Shown: piece by piece, positions 36,165-45,438 of the stretch | Layout of the letters: every line of letters starts with the position of its first letter | Numbering within the stretch: the stretch's first letter is position 1 | Program-made: the position numbers and the translations under genes | The notes under the pieces: model-generated | Databases searched by the model: none | What the model was told of the DNA's origin: nothing | Seen by the model: the letters and a program-made list of their open reading frames with translations, nothing else | Assembly: GCF_001267885.1 (NCBI RefSeq) | Contig: NZ_CP012382.1 | Span: 2,281,001 to 2,345,000, forward strand | Length of the DNA: 64,000 nucleotides | From: Streptomyces ambofaciens ATCC 23877 | GTDB taxonomy: Bacteria > Actinomycetota > Actinomycetes > Streptomycetales > Streptomycetaceae | Direction of reading: 5' to 3'

Positions 36165-36962
36165 TCACCACTCCAGCACCCACGGCTTCCCCGTGGACGC
36201 GAAGTGCCCCACGTTCACGCACTCGGTCGCCCCGATCCGCATCCGCCGCGCCAGCGGCTGGTGCACGTGCCCGAAGAGCGCGTACCGGGGACGGGTGCGG
36301 CGGATCGCGTCCAGCAGCGCCCGGCTGCCCCGCTCGAAGCGCCGCGCCACCGTGTCGTAGACGAGCTCCGGCACGTCCGGCGGGATGTGCGTGCACAGCA
36401 CGTCCACCTCGCCGACGGCCTCCACCTTCGCGGCGTACTCCTCGTCGTCGATCTCGTAGGGCGTGCGCATCGGCGTGCGCAATCCGCCGCCGACGAAGCC
36501 GAAGACCCGGCCGCCGATCTCCACCCGCTCCCCGTCGAGCACGGTGGTGCCGGGGCCGGCGTACTCGCGCCACAGGGGCGGCATGTCGACGTTGCCGTAG
36601 GTGGCGTACGTCGGGGTGGGGAAGGCGGCGAACAGCTCGGCGTACTGCTTGCGCACGGCCCCCTCGATCACTGCCTGCCGGTCCCCGCCGACGCCCGCCC
36701 ACAGCCGGGCCCCGAGCTCCCGTGCCTCGGCGAAGCGGCGGGCGGTGCGCAGCTCGACGATGCGGTCGGCGTTCGCGACGCCGAACAGGTCGGGGAAGAT
36801 GCCGCGCGAGTGGTCGGCGTAGTCGAGGAAGAGGACCAGGTCCCCGAGGCAGACGAGGGCGTCCGCGCCCTCGCCGGCCCGTGCCAGGTCGCGGGCGTTG
36901 CCGTGGACGTCGCTGACCACGTGGACGCGGGTCGTCGTGTTGCCGGGCGGTGTGGGTGACAT
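36165..36962 (-). CDS. Metallophosphoesterase
   Basis: Calcineurin-like phosphoesterase, 265 aa. Five metal/catalytic motifs are visible: VVSDVHGNARDL (D, H), CLGDLVLFLDY (D), YGNVDMPP (N), LCTHIPPDVPE (H) and FGHVHQPLARR (GH-H). No signal peptide. The ATG at 36962 is chosen; a TTG three codons earlier is possible and neither has a clear ribosome-binding site, so the message may be leaderless or nearly so. Substrate unknown. Confidence 0.87.
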   Translation of the reverse strand: MSPTPPGNTTTRVHVVSDVHGNARDLARAGEGADALVCLGDLVLFLDYADHSRGIFPDLFGVANADRIVELRTARRFAEARELGARLWAGVGGDRQAVIEGAVRKQYAELFAAFPTPTYATYGNVDMPPLWREYAGPGTTVLDGERVEIGGRVFGFVGGGLRTPMRTPYEIDDEEYAAKVEAVGEVDVLCTHIPPDVPELVYDTVARRFERGSRALLDAIRRTRPRYALFGHVHQPLARRMRIGATECVNVGHFASTGKPWVLEW

Positions 36963-37259
36963 GGCGATCAAGCGTAAGCAGGGCGTGCCTCTTGTGAACA
37001 GTGGCGGCCGGACCTGCGGTTACTGGCTGGTCGGTTGATCCGTCGACTACTCTGCGCGAAGGAAACCCCTTCCGTGTGACGCAGCGAACATCTCGCGGGG
37101 ACCCCCTGTCGGAGAAGCCATACCGGCGGGTAACGTCCGGGCAGTCCAGTCGTGCTCTGGATTTCAACATGTGAATCCACGAGTACTTGCCCGAGCCTTG
37201 GACCGCACCGTCGCATCACACAGTGTCGTGGCGCCGGCGCCCTATGAGGAGCAGCAGTC
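36963..37259. other. Divergent intergenic region before fadD
   Basis: About 300 bases holding the promoters of the metallophosphoesterase and the acyl-CoA ligase. I see no RNA element, strong hairpin or small gene. The only clear element is AGGAG 9 nt before the TTG of the ligase. Confidence 0.5.
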
Positions 37260-39056
37260 TTGCGCGAGTTCAGCCTTCCGGCTTTGTACGAGGTCCCTGC
37301 GGACGGAAACCTGACCGACATCGTCCGCAGAAACGCCGCGCAGCATCCGGACGTCGCCGTCATCTCCCGCAAGGCGGGCGGCGCCTGGCAGGACGTGACC
37401 GCCCGGGCCTTCCTCGGCGAGGTGCAGACCGCGGCCAAGGGGCTCATCGCCTCCGGCGTCCAGCCGGGCGACCGCGTCGGTCTGATGTCCCGTACGCGCT
37501 ACGAGTGGACGCTGCTCGACTTCGCGATCTGGAGCGCGGGCGCGATCACCGTGCCGGTGTACGAGACCAGCTCGCCCGAGCAGGTGCAGTGGATCCTCAG
37601 CGACTCGGGCGCGACGGCGTGCCTCGTGGAGTCGGCCGGCCACGCCGCCGCCGTCGAGTCGGTGCGTGAGCAGCTGCCCGCCCTCAAGCACGTCTGGCAG
37701 ATCGACGCCGGGGCCGTGGAGGAGCTGGGGCGCCTCGGCCAGGACGTCACCGACCAGGCCGTCGAGGAACGCGGCTCGATCGCGAAGGCCGACGATCCCG
37801 CGACCATCGTCTACACCTCCGGCACGACCGGCCGCCCCAAGGGCTGTGTGCTCACCCACCGCAGCTTCTTCGCCGAGTGCGGCAACGTCGTCGAGCGGCT
37901 GCGCCCGCTGTTCCGCACGGGCGAGTGCTCCGTCCTCCTCTTCCTCCCGCTCGCCCACGTCTTCGGCCGCCTCGTCCAGGTCGCGCCGATGATCGCGCCG
38001 ATCAAGCTGGGCTGCGTACCGGACATCAAGAACCTCACCGACGAGCTGGCCGCGTTCCGGCCGACGCTGATCCTCGGCGTGCCGCGCGTCTTCGAGAAGG
38101 TCTACAACTCGGCGCGTGCCAAGGCGCAGGCCGACGGCAAGGGCAGGATCTTCGACAAGGCCGCCGACACGGCGATCGCGTACAGCAAGGCGCTGGACAC
38201 CCCGTCGGGCCCGTCCGTCGGCCTGAAGATCAAGCACAAGGTCTTCGACAAGCTGGTCTACGGCAAGCTCCGCACGGTCCTCGGCGGACGCGGCGAGTAC
38301 GCCATCTCCGGCGGCGCCCCGCTCGGCGAGCGCCTCGGCCACTTCTTCCGCGGCATCGGCTTCACCGTGCTGGAGGGCTACGGCCTGACCGAGTCCTGTG
38401 CGGCCACCGCCTTCAACCCCTGGGACCGGCAGAAGATCGGCACGGTCGGCCAGCCGCTCCCGGGCTCCGTGGTGCGCATCGCGGACGACGGGGAGGTGCT
38501 GCTGCACGGCGAGCACCTGTTCAAGGAGTACTGGAACAACCCGGGCGCGACCGCCGAGGCGCTGGCCGACGGCTGGTTCCACACCGGTGACATCGGCACC
38601 CTCGACGAGGACGGCTACCTGCGGATCACCGGCCGCAAGAAGGAGATCATCGTCACCGCCGGCGGCAAGAACGTCGCCCCGGCCGTGATCGAGGACCGCA
38701 TCCGCGCGCACGCGCTGGTCGCGGAGTGCATGGTGGTCGGCGACGGGCGCCCCTTCGTGGGCGCGCTGATCACCATCGACGAGGAGTTCCTCGACCGCTG
38801 GTGCGCGGACCACGGCAAGCCGGCCGGTTCGACGGCGGCCTCGCTGCGGGAGGACGCGGACCTGCTCGCCGCGGTCCAGTCGGCCATCGACGACGGCAAC
38901 ATGGCGGTGTCCAAGGCGGAGTCGGTGCGGAAGTTCCGGGTGCTCTCGGCCCAGTTCACGGAGGACTCCGGGCATCTGACGCCGTCGCTGAAGCTCAAGC
39001 GCAACGTCGTGGCGAAGGACTACGCGGAGGAGATCGAGGCGCTCTACGCGAAGTAG
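37260..39056 (+). CDS. fadD: Long-chain acyl-CoA synthetase
   Basis: Activates fatty acids to acyl-CoA via acyl-AMP, 598 aa. Adenylation signatures: YTSGTTGRPKGCVLTHRSF (P-loop, about 180-198), GYGLTESCAATAFNPW, the DGWFHTGDIG core and the ITGRKKEIIVTAGGKNVAP hinge. The C-terminal lid ends TPSLKLKRNVVAKDYAEEIE. The start is TTG at 37260: the AGGAG Shine-Dalgarno is 9 nt upstream and MREFSLPALYEVP is the family N-terminus. Of the FadD15 type common in actinobacteria. Monocistronic, convergent with the PimB-like glycosyltransferase. Confidence 0.94.
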   Translation: MREFSLPALYEVPADGNLTDIVRRNAAQHPDVAVISRKAGGAWQDVTARAFLGEVQTAAKGLIASGVQPGDRVGLMSRTRYEWTLLDFAIWSAGAITVPVYETSSPEQVQWILSDSGATACLVESAGHAAAVESVREQLPALKHVWQIDAGAVEELGRLGQDVTDQAVEERGSIAKADDPATIVYTSGTTGRPKGCVLTHRSFFAECGNVVERLRPLFRTGECSVLLFLPLAHVFGRLVQVAPMIAPIKLGCVPDIKNLTDELAAFRPTLILGVPRVFEKVYNSARAKAQADGKGRIFDKAADTAIAYSKALDTPSGPSVGLKIKHKVFDKLVYGKLRTVLGGRGEYAISGGAPLGERLGHFFRGIGFTVLEGYGLTESCAATAFNPWDRQKIGTVGQPLPGSVVRIADDGEVLLHGEHLFKEYWNNPGATAEALADGWFHTGDIGTLDEDGYLRITGRKKEIIVTAGGKNVAPAVIEDRIRAHALVAECMVVGDGRPFVGALITIDEEFLDRWCADHGKPAGSTAASLREDADLLAAVQSAIDDGNMAVSKAESVRKFRVLSAQFTEDSGHLTPSLKLKRNVVAKDYAEEIEALYAK

Positions 39057-39168
39057 GCGGGCGGGGGCGTCTGTCGGGGCGCCCCTGGTCCACCGCGGGC
39101 GGGTGCGGGGTCGGCGGGGTCGCTCACGCGGTTCCCCGCGCCCCTGGCGGCACGCGGGCCGCCCTCCG

Positions 39169-40311
39169 TCACAGCAGTGCCTTCAGGTTCTCCGCCAGCA
39201 GGTCCCAGCGCCACTTCTCCTCGACCCAGGCCCGGCCCCGCTCCCCCATGCGGCGGCGCAGTTCCCCGTCGCCGAGGAGGGCGACGATGCGGTCGGCGGC
39301 CTGCTCCTCGCAGTCGCCGCGCACGACCCACCCCGTCTCCCCGTCGAGCACCGCGTCGGGAGCCCCGCCGGAGTCACCGGCGACCACGGGCAGGCCGGTC
39401 GCGGAGGCCTCCAGGTAGACGATCCCGAGCCCCTCCACGTCCAGCCCGCCCCGCCGGGTCCGGCACGGCATGGCGAAGACGTCCCCGGCGCCGTAGTGCG
39501 CGGGCAGTTCGGACCAGGGCACGGCGCCGGTGAAGCGGACGGAGGCGTCCACCGCGGTCTCCCGGGCGAGCCGGCGCAGCTCCTTCTCGTAGGGTCCGCC
39601 GCCGACGATCAGCAGGACGGCGTCCGGCTCGGCCGCCAGGATGCGCGGCATCGCCCGGATCAGGGTGTCCTGGCCCTTGCGCGGCACCAGCCGGGAGACG
39701 CACACGACCACGGGCCGCTCGGTCAGTCCGAGCCGGGCCCGCACCTCGTCACCGCCGCTGGCCGGGTGGAAGGTCTTCTCGTCGACGCCGGGCGGCAGCT
39801 GCGTCATCCGTGCGGCGGCCTCGGGGGTGAGCGCGCCCGCGATCCGCGAGCGCGTGTACTCCCCGAGGTAGGTGATCGTGTCGGTCGACTCCCCGATCCG
39901 GCGCAGCAGCTGCCTGGCGGCGGGCAGCTGGGCCCACCCGGCCTCGTGGCCGTGGGTGGTGGCGACGAGCCGCTCGGCCCCCGCCCTGCGCAGCGCGGGC
40001 GCCATCAGCCCGAGGGGCGCCGCCGCCCCGAACCACACCGACGTGCACCCGTGCTCGCGCAGCAGCCCCACGGCCCGCCGGGTCACGGCCGGCGTCGGCA
40101 GCAGCATCGTCGTGCGGTCCCGTACGACGGTGAAGGGCTGCTCGGCGTCGAAGGCGGCGGTGGCCTCGACGCCCTCGCGGCTCCGCTTCCAGGTGGAGGC
40201 GTAGACGACCAGCCGCTCGGGGTCCAGCCGCAACGCCATGTTGTGCAGGAAGGCCTGGATGCCCCCCGGACGGGGCGGGAAGTCGTTGGTCACGATCAAG
40301 GTCTTGCGCAC
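39169..40311 (-). CDS. GT4 glycosyltransferase, PimB-like mannosyltransferase
   Basis: GT-B fold retaining glycosyltransferase, 380 aa. The N-terminus VRKTLIVTNDFPPRPGGIQ and the donor-site motif DVEGLGIVYLEASATGLPVV are typical of phosphatidylinositol mannosyltransferase PimB'; also VSRLVPRKGQDTLI and GDSGGAPDAVLDGETGWVV. It probably adds mannose to a phosphatidylinositol mannoside at the inner membrane face, GDP-mannose being the donor. The GTG at 40311 defines the conserved start; a longer frame to 40584 is unconserved. A divergent GT87 gene begins 80 bp away, so the two envelope-glycan genes share a promoter region. Confidence 0.82.
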   Translation of the reverse strand: MRKTLIVTNDFPPRPGGIQAFLHNMALRLDPERLVVYASTWKRSREGVEATAAFDAEQPFTVVRDRTTMLLPTPAVTRRAVGLLREHGCTSVWFGAAAPLGLMAPALRRAGAERLVATTHGHEAGWAQLPAARQLLRRIGESTDTITYLGEYTRSRIAGALTPEAAARMTQLPPGVDEKTFHPASGGDEVRARLGLTERPVVVCVSRLVPRKGQDTLIRAMPRILAAEPDAVLLIVGGGPYEKELRRLARETAVDASVRFTGAVPWSELPAHYGAGDVFAMPCRTRRGGLDVEGLGIVYLEASATGLPVVAGDSGGAPDAVLDGETGWVVRGDCEEQAADRIVALLGDGELRRRMGERGRAWVEEKWRWDLLAENLKALL

Positions 40312-40390
40312 GCCGCCGACCCTACCGAACCCGCCGCGCGGGGCGGGGCCCGGCCGCTCCTGTGGCACGCGCGCAGGTGTCCGGGTCATC

Positions 40391-41698
40391 ATGGCCGCAG
40401 AGCAGGCGGAGCGGACAGGGCACGGCACGCGGACGGGCAGGGAGCACGTGGAGACGACGGACGCGAGGCGCCCCGCGGCGCGCCTGCTGACGGCCTGGGG
40501 AGCCACGCGACTGGTCCTGCTGCTGTTCGTCCTGAAGGTACTGGTCTTCCCCGGCCCGGACGTCACCAGCGACGTGTCCGTCATCTACCGGGACTGGGCC
40601 GACGTCCTGCGCACCGGAACGTTTCCGCTGAACGACGTCACCTGGCAGTACCCGCCCGCGGCGGCCCTCGCGATGCTCTCCCCGGGGCTGCTGCCCTTCC
40701 TGGAGTACGCGACGGCGTTCTTCGTCCTGGCCTGCGTCACCGACCTGGCCGTCCTCGCCCTGCTGTGGCACGCGGGCCGGGGCTCGGGGCGCTCACCGCG
40801 CGGTGCGTGGGTGTGGGTGGCGGGCGTGCCGCTGCTCGGTCCGACGGTGTACGCCCGCTACGACGTGATGGTCACCGCCGTCGCGGTGGCCGCGCTGCTC
40901 GCCGCGGGCAGGCATCCGCGCCTGGCGGGCGCCCTGGCCGGGTTCGGCGCGCTGCTCAAGGTGTGGCCGGCTCTGGTGCTGGTCGGCATGCGCGGGCGGG
41001 TCCCCTGGGCCGCGGCCGCGGTGGCCGCCGCCGTGTCGGCCGTGCTGTTCGCCGTGAGCATGCCCGGGGCGTTCGCCTTCCTGACCTTCCAGCGCGAGCG
41101 GGGCACCGAGGTGGAGTCGCTGGGCGCACTGGTCTTCCACGTCGCCCGGCACTTCGGCTGGGACGGCGAGGTGCTGCTCCACTACGGCTCGGTCGAGTTC
41201 CTCGGTCCCCACGTGGGCGCGGTGAGCACGGCCGCCCTCGTGCTGAGCGCCCTCTCGTTCGGCTGGCTGCTGCTGTGGCGGCTGGCGGCCTCGCGTTTCG
41301 CGGCGCACACGGCGGCGGACGCGGCCTTCGTGGCGGTGCTGGTGTTCACCGTCACCAGCCGGGTGATCAGCCCGCAGTACATGGTGTGGCTGATCGGCCT
41401 GGCCGCGGTCTGCCGGTGCTTCCGGGCGAGCCGGATGCGGGTGCCGGCCGCGCTGGTGCTGGCGGCGAGCCTGGTGACGGTGCTGGAGTTCCCCGTGCTC
41501 TTCGGGTACGTCGTCGCGAGCGATCCGCTCGGCGTCGCGCTGCTGGCCCTGCGCAACGGCCTGCTGGTGGCCGCGGCGCTCCTCGCGGCCCGCGCCCTGT
41601 GGCGCGACACGGCCGCGCGCACCGCCCGCGAGCGGACCGTGTCCACCGGCCCGCTCAGCCGAACTCCGTCCGCAGATACTCCCGCCACCGCGCCGTGA
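40391..41698 (+). CDS. GT87-type integral membrane glycosyltransferase
   Basis: Polytopic protein, 435 aa, with about ten TM helices from residue 37 on (LLLFVLKVLVFPG, then LEYATAFFVLACVTDLAVL and so on). The loop after TM1 carries DVSVIYRDWADVLRTG and DVTWQYPPAAALAM, the pattern of polyprenol-phosphate-mannose-using GT87 enzymes in mycobacteria. It likely transfers mannose or arabinose outside the membrane. The ATG at 40391 is chosen; GTG at 40448 just before the first TM is an alternative. It ends inside the convergent lipoprotein gene (44-bp overlap). Confidence 0.78.
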   Translation: MAAEQAERTGHGTRTGREHVETTDARRPAARLLTAWGATRLVLLLFVLKVLVFPGPDVTSDVSVIYRDWADVLRTGTFPLNDVTWQYPPAAALAMLSPGLLPFLEYATAFFVLACVTDLAVLALLWHAGRGSGRSPRGAWVWVAGVPLLGPTVYARYDVMVTAVAVAALLAAGRHPRLAGALAGFGALLKVWPALVLVGMRGRVPWAAAAVAAAVSAVLFAVSMPGAFAFLTFQRERGTEVESLGALVFHVARHFGWDGEVLLHYGSVEFLGPHVGAVSTAALVLSALSFGWLLLWRLAASRFAAHTAADAAFVAVLVFTVTSRVISPQYMVWLIGLAAVCRCFRASRMRVPAALVLAASLVTVLEFPVLFGYVVASDPLGVALLALRNGLLVAAALLAARALWRDTAARTARERTVSTGPLSRTPSADTPATAP

Positions 41699-42848
41699 AC
41701 TCCTCCGGCGTGCTGCCGAGCACCTCGTCCGTCGCGTCCTCGACCGCGCCCGCACGCTCGTCGTGCGCGCCCACGGCCCGGTAGAAGGCGTCCAGCCGGT
41801 CCTCGCCCCACTGGTCGGCGATCATCCGGCAGGCCAGCCAGCCTCCCTCGTAGGCCCGGGCCAGCTCGTCCGCGTCGGCGGTGAAGCCGAAGTCCTCGTC
41901 CGTCGGCAGCCGGGCGGGCACACGGCCCTCGGACACTGCGCGGGCCAGTTCGGGAGCCGCCTGGGCGGGCGTGCGTCCGCCGTCGCGGTAGCCGACCCAG
42001 TCGGCGTAGCCCTCGGAGAGCCACAGCGGGGTGGCGGAGGTGGTGTCCGCGCGGGTGGCGACGTGGGTGGTCTCGTGGGTGAGCACGACCTGTCTGCCGA
42101 GGCCGCCGAGCAGTCCGTACGCGTCGGGGTTGACGATGATCCGGTCCGCGGGCGCCCGCTCCCGGCCACCCGTCTCTCCGGTGGTGACCGCGGCGATGCC
42201 CCGGTAGGAGGAGGCGGGCGAGCCGAGCAGGCCCGCCATGCCGTCCAGCGACTTCGGGACCAGGACGACGACCCGCCGGGCCCAGTCGCCGTCCCAGGCC
42301 CGCGTCACGGCGGGCACCGCCCGGTCGGCGAGGTCGGCGAAGCCGCGCAGCGTCCCGGTGGACTGCCCGACGCCGAGCACGAGGCTGTGCGCGCCCCGGA
42401 CGGCCCGGACCGGGCCCTGGTCCCACGGCTGCTGACCGGAGTCCTCGGCGGGCCGCTCGGACTCGACGGTCCACCGCCCGCCGGCGTCGTCCCGGCTCAG
42501 CCGCACGGTGCGGCCGGCGGTCACGGCACCCCGGTCGTAGCCCTCGACGCGGTAGCTCAGCTCCACGTCGGCGGTGGCCGTGTCGCCGGTGCGGTCGACG
42601 TCCGTCACGCGGTACGCGAACGCGGCCAGCGGCACCTCGCTCAGGTTGTCGAAGCCGCCCGCGGCGCCCGTACCCGCGTAGGCGGCCCGGTCGTGGTCCA
42701 GGACGGCGGCCGCGCGACGGTCCAGCACCCCCTGCACCTCGGCCCGGGCCGGGTCGGCGGCGGTCCGGCCGCCGCAGGCCACGAGGGAGACGAGCAGCAG
42801 GCACAGCGCCACCACCGAGGAACCCGACACCCGCCTTCGACCGGCCAT
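41655..42848 (-). CDS. Putative lipoprotein with HExxH zinc-peptidase motif
   Basis: Exported protein, 397 aa. The signal ends in a lipobox (LLVSLVACGG, Cys at about 25). The first half (about 30-140) looks like an SnoaL/NTF2-type domain (VLDRRAAAVLDHDRAAYAGT). The second half has VVLTHETTHVATRADTTSAT, an HExxH motif, followed by PLWLSEGYADWVGY with the third ligand Glu about 22 residues on. This is a gluzincin (M1/M4-like or peptidase_MA-like) arrangement, so a cell-surface metalloprotease is likely. ATG 42848. The 3' end overlaps the GT87 gene by 44 bp. Confidence 0.8.
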   Translation of the reverse strand: MAGRRRVSGSSVVALCLLLVSLVACGGRTAADPARAEVQGVLDRRAAAVLDHDRAAYAGTGAAGGFDNLSEVPLAAFAYRVTDVDRTGDTATADVELSYRVEGYDRGAVTAGRTVRLSRDDAGGRWTVESERPAEDSGQQPWDQGPVRAVRGAHSLVLGVGQSTGTLRGFADLADRAVPAVTRAWDGDWARRVVVLVPKSLDGMAGLLGSPASSYRGIAAVTTGETGGRERAPADRIIVNPDAYGLLGGLGRQVVLTHETTHVATRADTTSATPLWLSEGYADWVGYRDGGRTPAQAAPELARAVSEGRVPARLPTDEDFGFTADADELARAYEGGWLACRMIADQWGEDRLDAFYRAVGAHDERAGAVEDATDEVLGSTPEEFTARWREYLRTEFG

Positions 42849-42938
42849 CTTCCCGATCGTACGGGCGTCGCGCCGCGGGCGGCGGCCGACCGGAGCACCT
42901 CGGGCACCGCGAAGGTCACACCGCTCCGGCCGGGCGGA

Positions 42939-43952
42939 TCACACGCGGGTGACCGAGGACACCGGCATCATGCCGACCGGGTCGTAGCGCACGGGGGCGC
43001 CGGGGTAGGGCGCGTGGATCACCTGGCCGTCGCCGACGTACATGCCGATGTGGCTGGCGTCGTCCCGGTAGGCGACCAGGTCGCCCGGGCGCGCGTCGGC
43101 CAGGGAGACCTGCCGGCCCGCGCCCGACTGCGCCTGCGAGGTGCGCGGCAGACCGACCCCGGCCTGCGCGTACGACCACTGGGTCAGGCCCGAGCAGTCG
43201 AATCCGCCGGGGCCGTTGGCGCCCCAGACGTAGGGCTTGCCGAGGGCGGAGCGGGCGGCGGCGACGGCGGCCGCCGCGCGGCCGGAGGCGGGACCGGACG
43301 CGCCGGGGGCGGGCAGGCCGGTCCGGCCGGAGCGGGAGCCGCGGTCGTAGGCGGCGCGTTCCTCGTCCGGCAGCGAGTCGAGCAGCTCGCGGGCCTCGGC
43401 GAGCTTGCGCTCCACGGTCCTCTTGTGGGCGGCGACGGCCTTGCGGCCCTTCTCCAGCTCGATGAGTTTCCGCCCGGCCTCCGCACGGTCCTGGGCGAGG
43501 TCGCGCAGGGCGGCCTGGAGCTCCCTGAGCTCTCCTGCCTGGTGGGTGGTGATCCGGTCCAGCACGGAGGCCTTGTCCAGGTAGTCCTCCGGGTCGGCGG
43601 AGAGCAGCAGCGCCAGCGACGGGTCGATGCCGCCGGAGCGGTACTGGGCGCCGGCCAGGGAACCGAGCGCCTCCCGCATGGTGTTGATCCGCTCCTGCTG
43701 CCGGGCGATCGCGTCCTGCGCGGTGCCGATCTCCTCGCGCAGGGCGTCGGTGCGCGCGTCGGCCTTGTTGTAGGCCTCGGTCGCCTGCTCGGCCTCCGTG
43801 TGGAGCCGTTCCACCTCCGCCCGCCGGTCGTCGTGCGGGGCGGCCGTGGCCGGTACGGCGCCGAGGACCGCGGCGGCGACGGAGAGGAGGCCGACGGCGA
43901 CGGTGGCGCCGCGGTCGGACCCGGATGGTGCAAGGCGGCGATGGGACCCCAC
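42939..43952 (-). CDS. Secreted NlpC/P60 peptidoglycan hydrolase (copy 1)
   Basis: D,L-endopeptidase of the RipA type, 337 aa. Signal peptide (GLLSVAAAVLGAVPATAAPH), then a long coiled coil (about 35-195) with SGGIDPSLALLLSADPEDYL, then an NlpC/P60 domain: PYVWGANGPGGFDCSGLTQW (catalytic Cys), DASHIGMYVGDGQVIHAP (His). The GTG at 43952 is chosen: GGAG is 8 nt upstream and it gives MGSHRR, matching the paralog start MASHRR. An upstream GTG overlaps the Shine-Dalgarno. Paralogous neighbour 213 bp upstream, so a tandem duplication. Coiled coil probably autoinhibits. Confidence 0.9.
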   Translation of the reverse strand: MGSHRRLAPSGSDRGATVAVGLLSVAAAVLGAVPATAAPHDDRRAEVERLHTEAEQATEAYNKADARTDALREEIGTAQDAIARQQERINTMREALGSLAGAQYRSGGIDPSLALLLSADPEDYLDKASVLDRITTHQAGELRELQAALRDLAQDRAEAGRKLIELEKGRKAVAAHKRTVERKLAEARELLDSLPDEERAAYDRGSRSGRTGLPAPGASGPASGRAAAAVAAARSALGKPYVWGANGPGGFDCSGLTQWSYAQAGVGLPRTSQAQSGAGRQVSLADARPGDLVAYRDDASHIGMYVGDGQVIHAPYPGAPVRYDPVGMMPVSSVTRV

Positions 43953-44165
43953 GGGAAGCCGCACTCCTTCCGCTGACGGACAGGGAAACGCGGCAGACAG
44001 TAACCCCGCGGCGGGGCACCGGCCAACGACCTACGGCGGCCCGCAGCACGACGCCCCGCCGCTGACGCAGGTCACCGGCGGGGCGGGGGGTCGGAGCGCC
44101 TCACCGTAGTTCGCCCGAACGGGCGGTACGACGGGGGCGACTTCGAGGTCGGGCGTGACGTCGGG

Positions 44166-45206
44166 TCAGACCCGCACGCCGAACATGAAGGGACCGCCGA
44201 TGGTGCCCATCGACTCGTAGCGGACGACCGTGCCGGTGCGCGGCGCGTGCAGCACCTGGCCGTTGCCGGCGTAGAGGCCGACGTGGTGCAGGTCGTTGAA
44301 GAAGAAGACGAGGTCGCCGACCTGGAGGTCGCTCATCGAGGAGATCCGCGTGCCCGCGCCGGTCTGCGCCTCGGACGTACGCGGGATGCCGACGCCGGCC
44401 TGCGCGTAGGCCCAGGAGGTCAGGCCCGAGCAGTCGAAGGAGGACGGGCCGGTGGCGCCGTAGACGTAGGGCGTGCCGATCTTGCTCTGGGCGGCGGCGA
44501 AGGCGGCGGCGGCCCGGCCGGAGGCGGGGGTGCCGGTGCCGGACAGGACCTGGCGCTCGCTGCTGCGGGTGGAGCGCTGCTCCTCGGCCTGGAGGGCGGC
44601 CTTCTCCTGCGCGGTGAGGCTGTTGAGCAGCTTCTGCGCGGAGGAGAGCTTGCCCTGGACCTCCTTCTTCTTCTTGCCCAGCTCGGTGCGGGTGGAGGCG
44701 AGGTCCTTGAGCTTCTCGGTCGCCTCGGAGCGCTGCTGGGAGAGGTCCCGCTGCTTGGTCTGGATCTTCTTCAGCGCCTCGACCTGCTGACCGCTCAGCT
44801 GGTCGAGCGTGGAGGCCTTGTCCAGGTAGTCGTCCGGGTCGGCGGAGAGGAAGAGCTGGAGGGAGGGGTCGATCCCGCCGGAGCGGTACTGGGCGCTGGC
44901 CATCGAACCGAGGCCGTCGCGCAGCTCGTTGAGCTCCTCCTGGCCGCGGGCGACGTTGTCCTGGATGGTGGAGATCTCCTTCTGGAGCTTCTCCTGCTTC
45001 TCCTTGGCGCCGTTGTACTTCTCGGTGGCCTGCTCGGCCTCCTGGTAGAGCTTGTCGACCTTGGCCTTGACCTCGTCCTTGCTCGGCTTCTCGCTCGGGG
45101 CGGCGTTGGCGGCCTGGGAGCTGAGAGCGACAGCGGCGGCAGCGGCGGTGGTGAGCACGGTCACGCGCGTGCGGCTCGGCTGCTTGGGACGACGGTGGGA
45201 CGCCAC
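44166..45206 (-). CDS. Secreted NlpC/P60 peptidoglycan hydrolase (copy 2)
   Basis: RipA-like D,L-endopeptidase, 346 aa. Signal peptide ending SSQAANAAPS, Lys/Glu-rich coiled coil (about 40-215) with the same SGGIDPSLQLFLSADPDDYL block as copy 1, and NlpC/P60 domain with PYVYGATGPSSFDCSGLTSW (Cys) and HHVGLYAGNGQVLHAP (His). The GTG at 45206 follows AAGGAG by 10 nt and matches copy 1. The upstream 230-bp gap (45207-45438) is AT-rich for this genome and contains GTTAC/GTAAC elements about 24 bp apart; these might bind MtrA, but this is weak. I see no ydaO riboswitch. Confidence 0.9.
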   Translation of the reverse strand: MASHRRPKQPSRTRVTVLTTAAAAAVALSSQAANAAPSEKPSKDEVKAKVDKLYQEAEQATEKYNGAKEKQEKLQKEISTIQDNVARGQEELNELRDGLGSMASAQYRSGGIDPSLQLFLSADPDDYLDKASTLDQLSGQQVEALKKIQTKQRDLSQQRSEATEKLKDLASTRTELGKKKKEVQGKLSSAQKLLNSLTAQEKAALQAEEQRSTRSSERQVLSGTGTPASGRAAAAFAAAQSKIGTPYVYGATGPSSFDCSGLTSWAYAQAGVGIPRTSEAQTGAGTRISSMSDLQVGDLVFFFNDLHHVGLYAGNGQVLHAPRTGTVVRYESMGTIGGPFMFGVRV

Positions 45207-45438
45207 GGAGACGAGCTCCTTCTTGAGAGGGATCACCCGTTCGAGGGTTCGATGGCTGACCCTAGTGACCTACTCGTGATGAGTTCAAATCCTCCGCCGA
45301 AAAATCCCGGTTACGCACCGCATTCTTTGCCGTAACTCACATGCAGTAATCCCCACTTGACACTACGTTGCGTGACGGTTCCGTCAATTCAGGCATAGAG
45401 CGCCTACGTTGCGGTTGCCACGAAAGTGAACCAGGAGG

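Noticed and set aside
45207..45438. A ydaO-type c-di-AMP riboswitch before the NlpC/P60 gene
   Set aside because: Such switches precede some Streptomyces wall hydrolases, but the conserved aptamer segments are not recognisable here.
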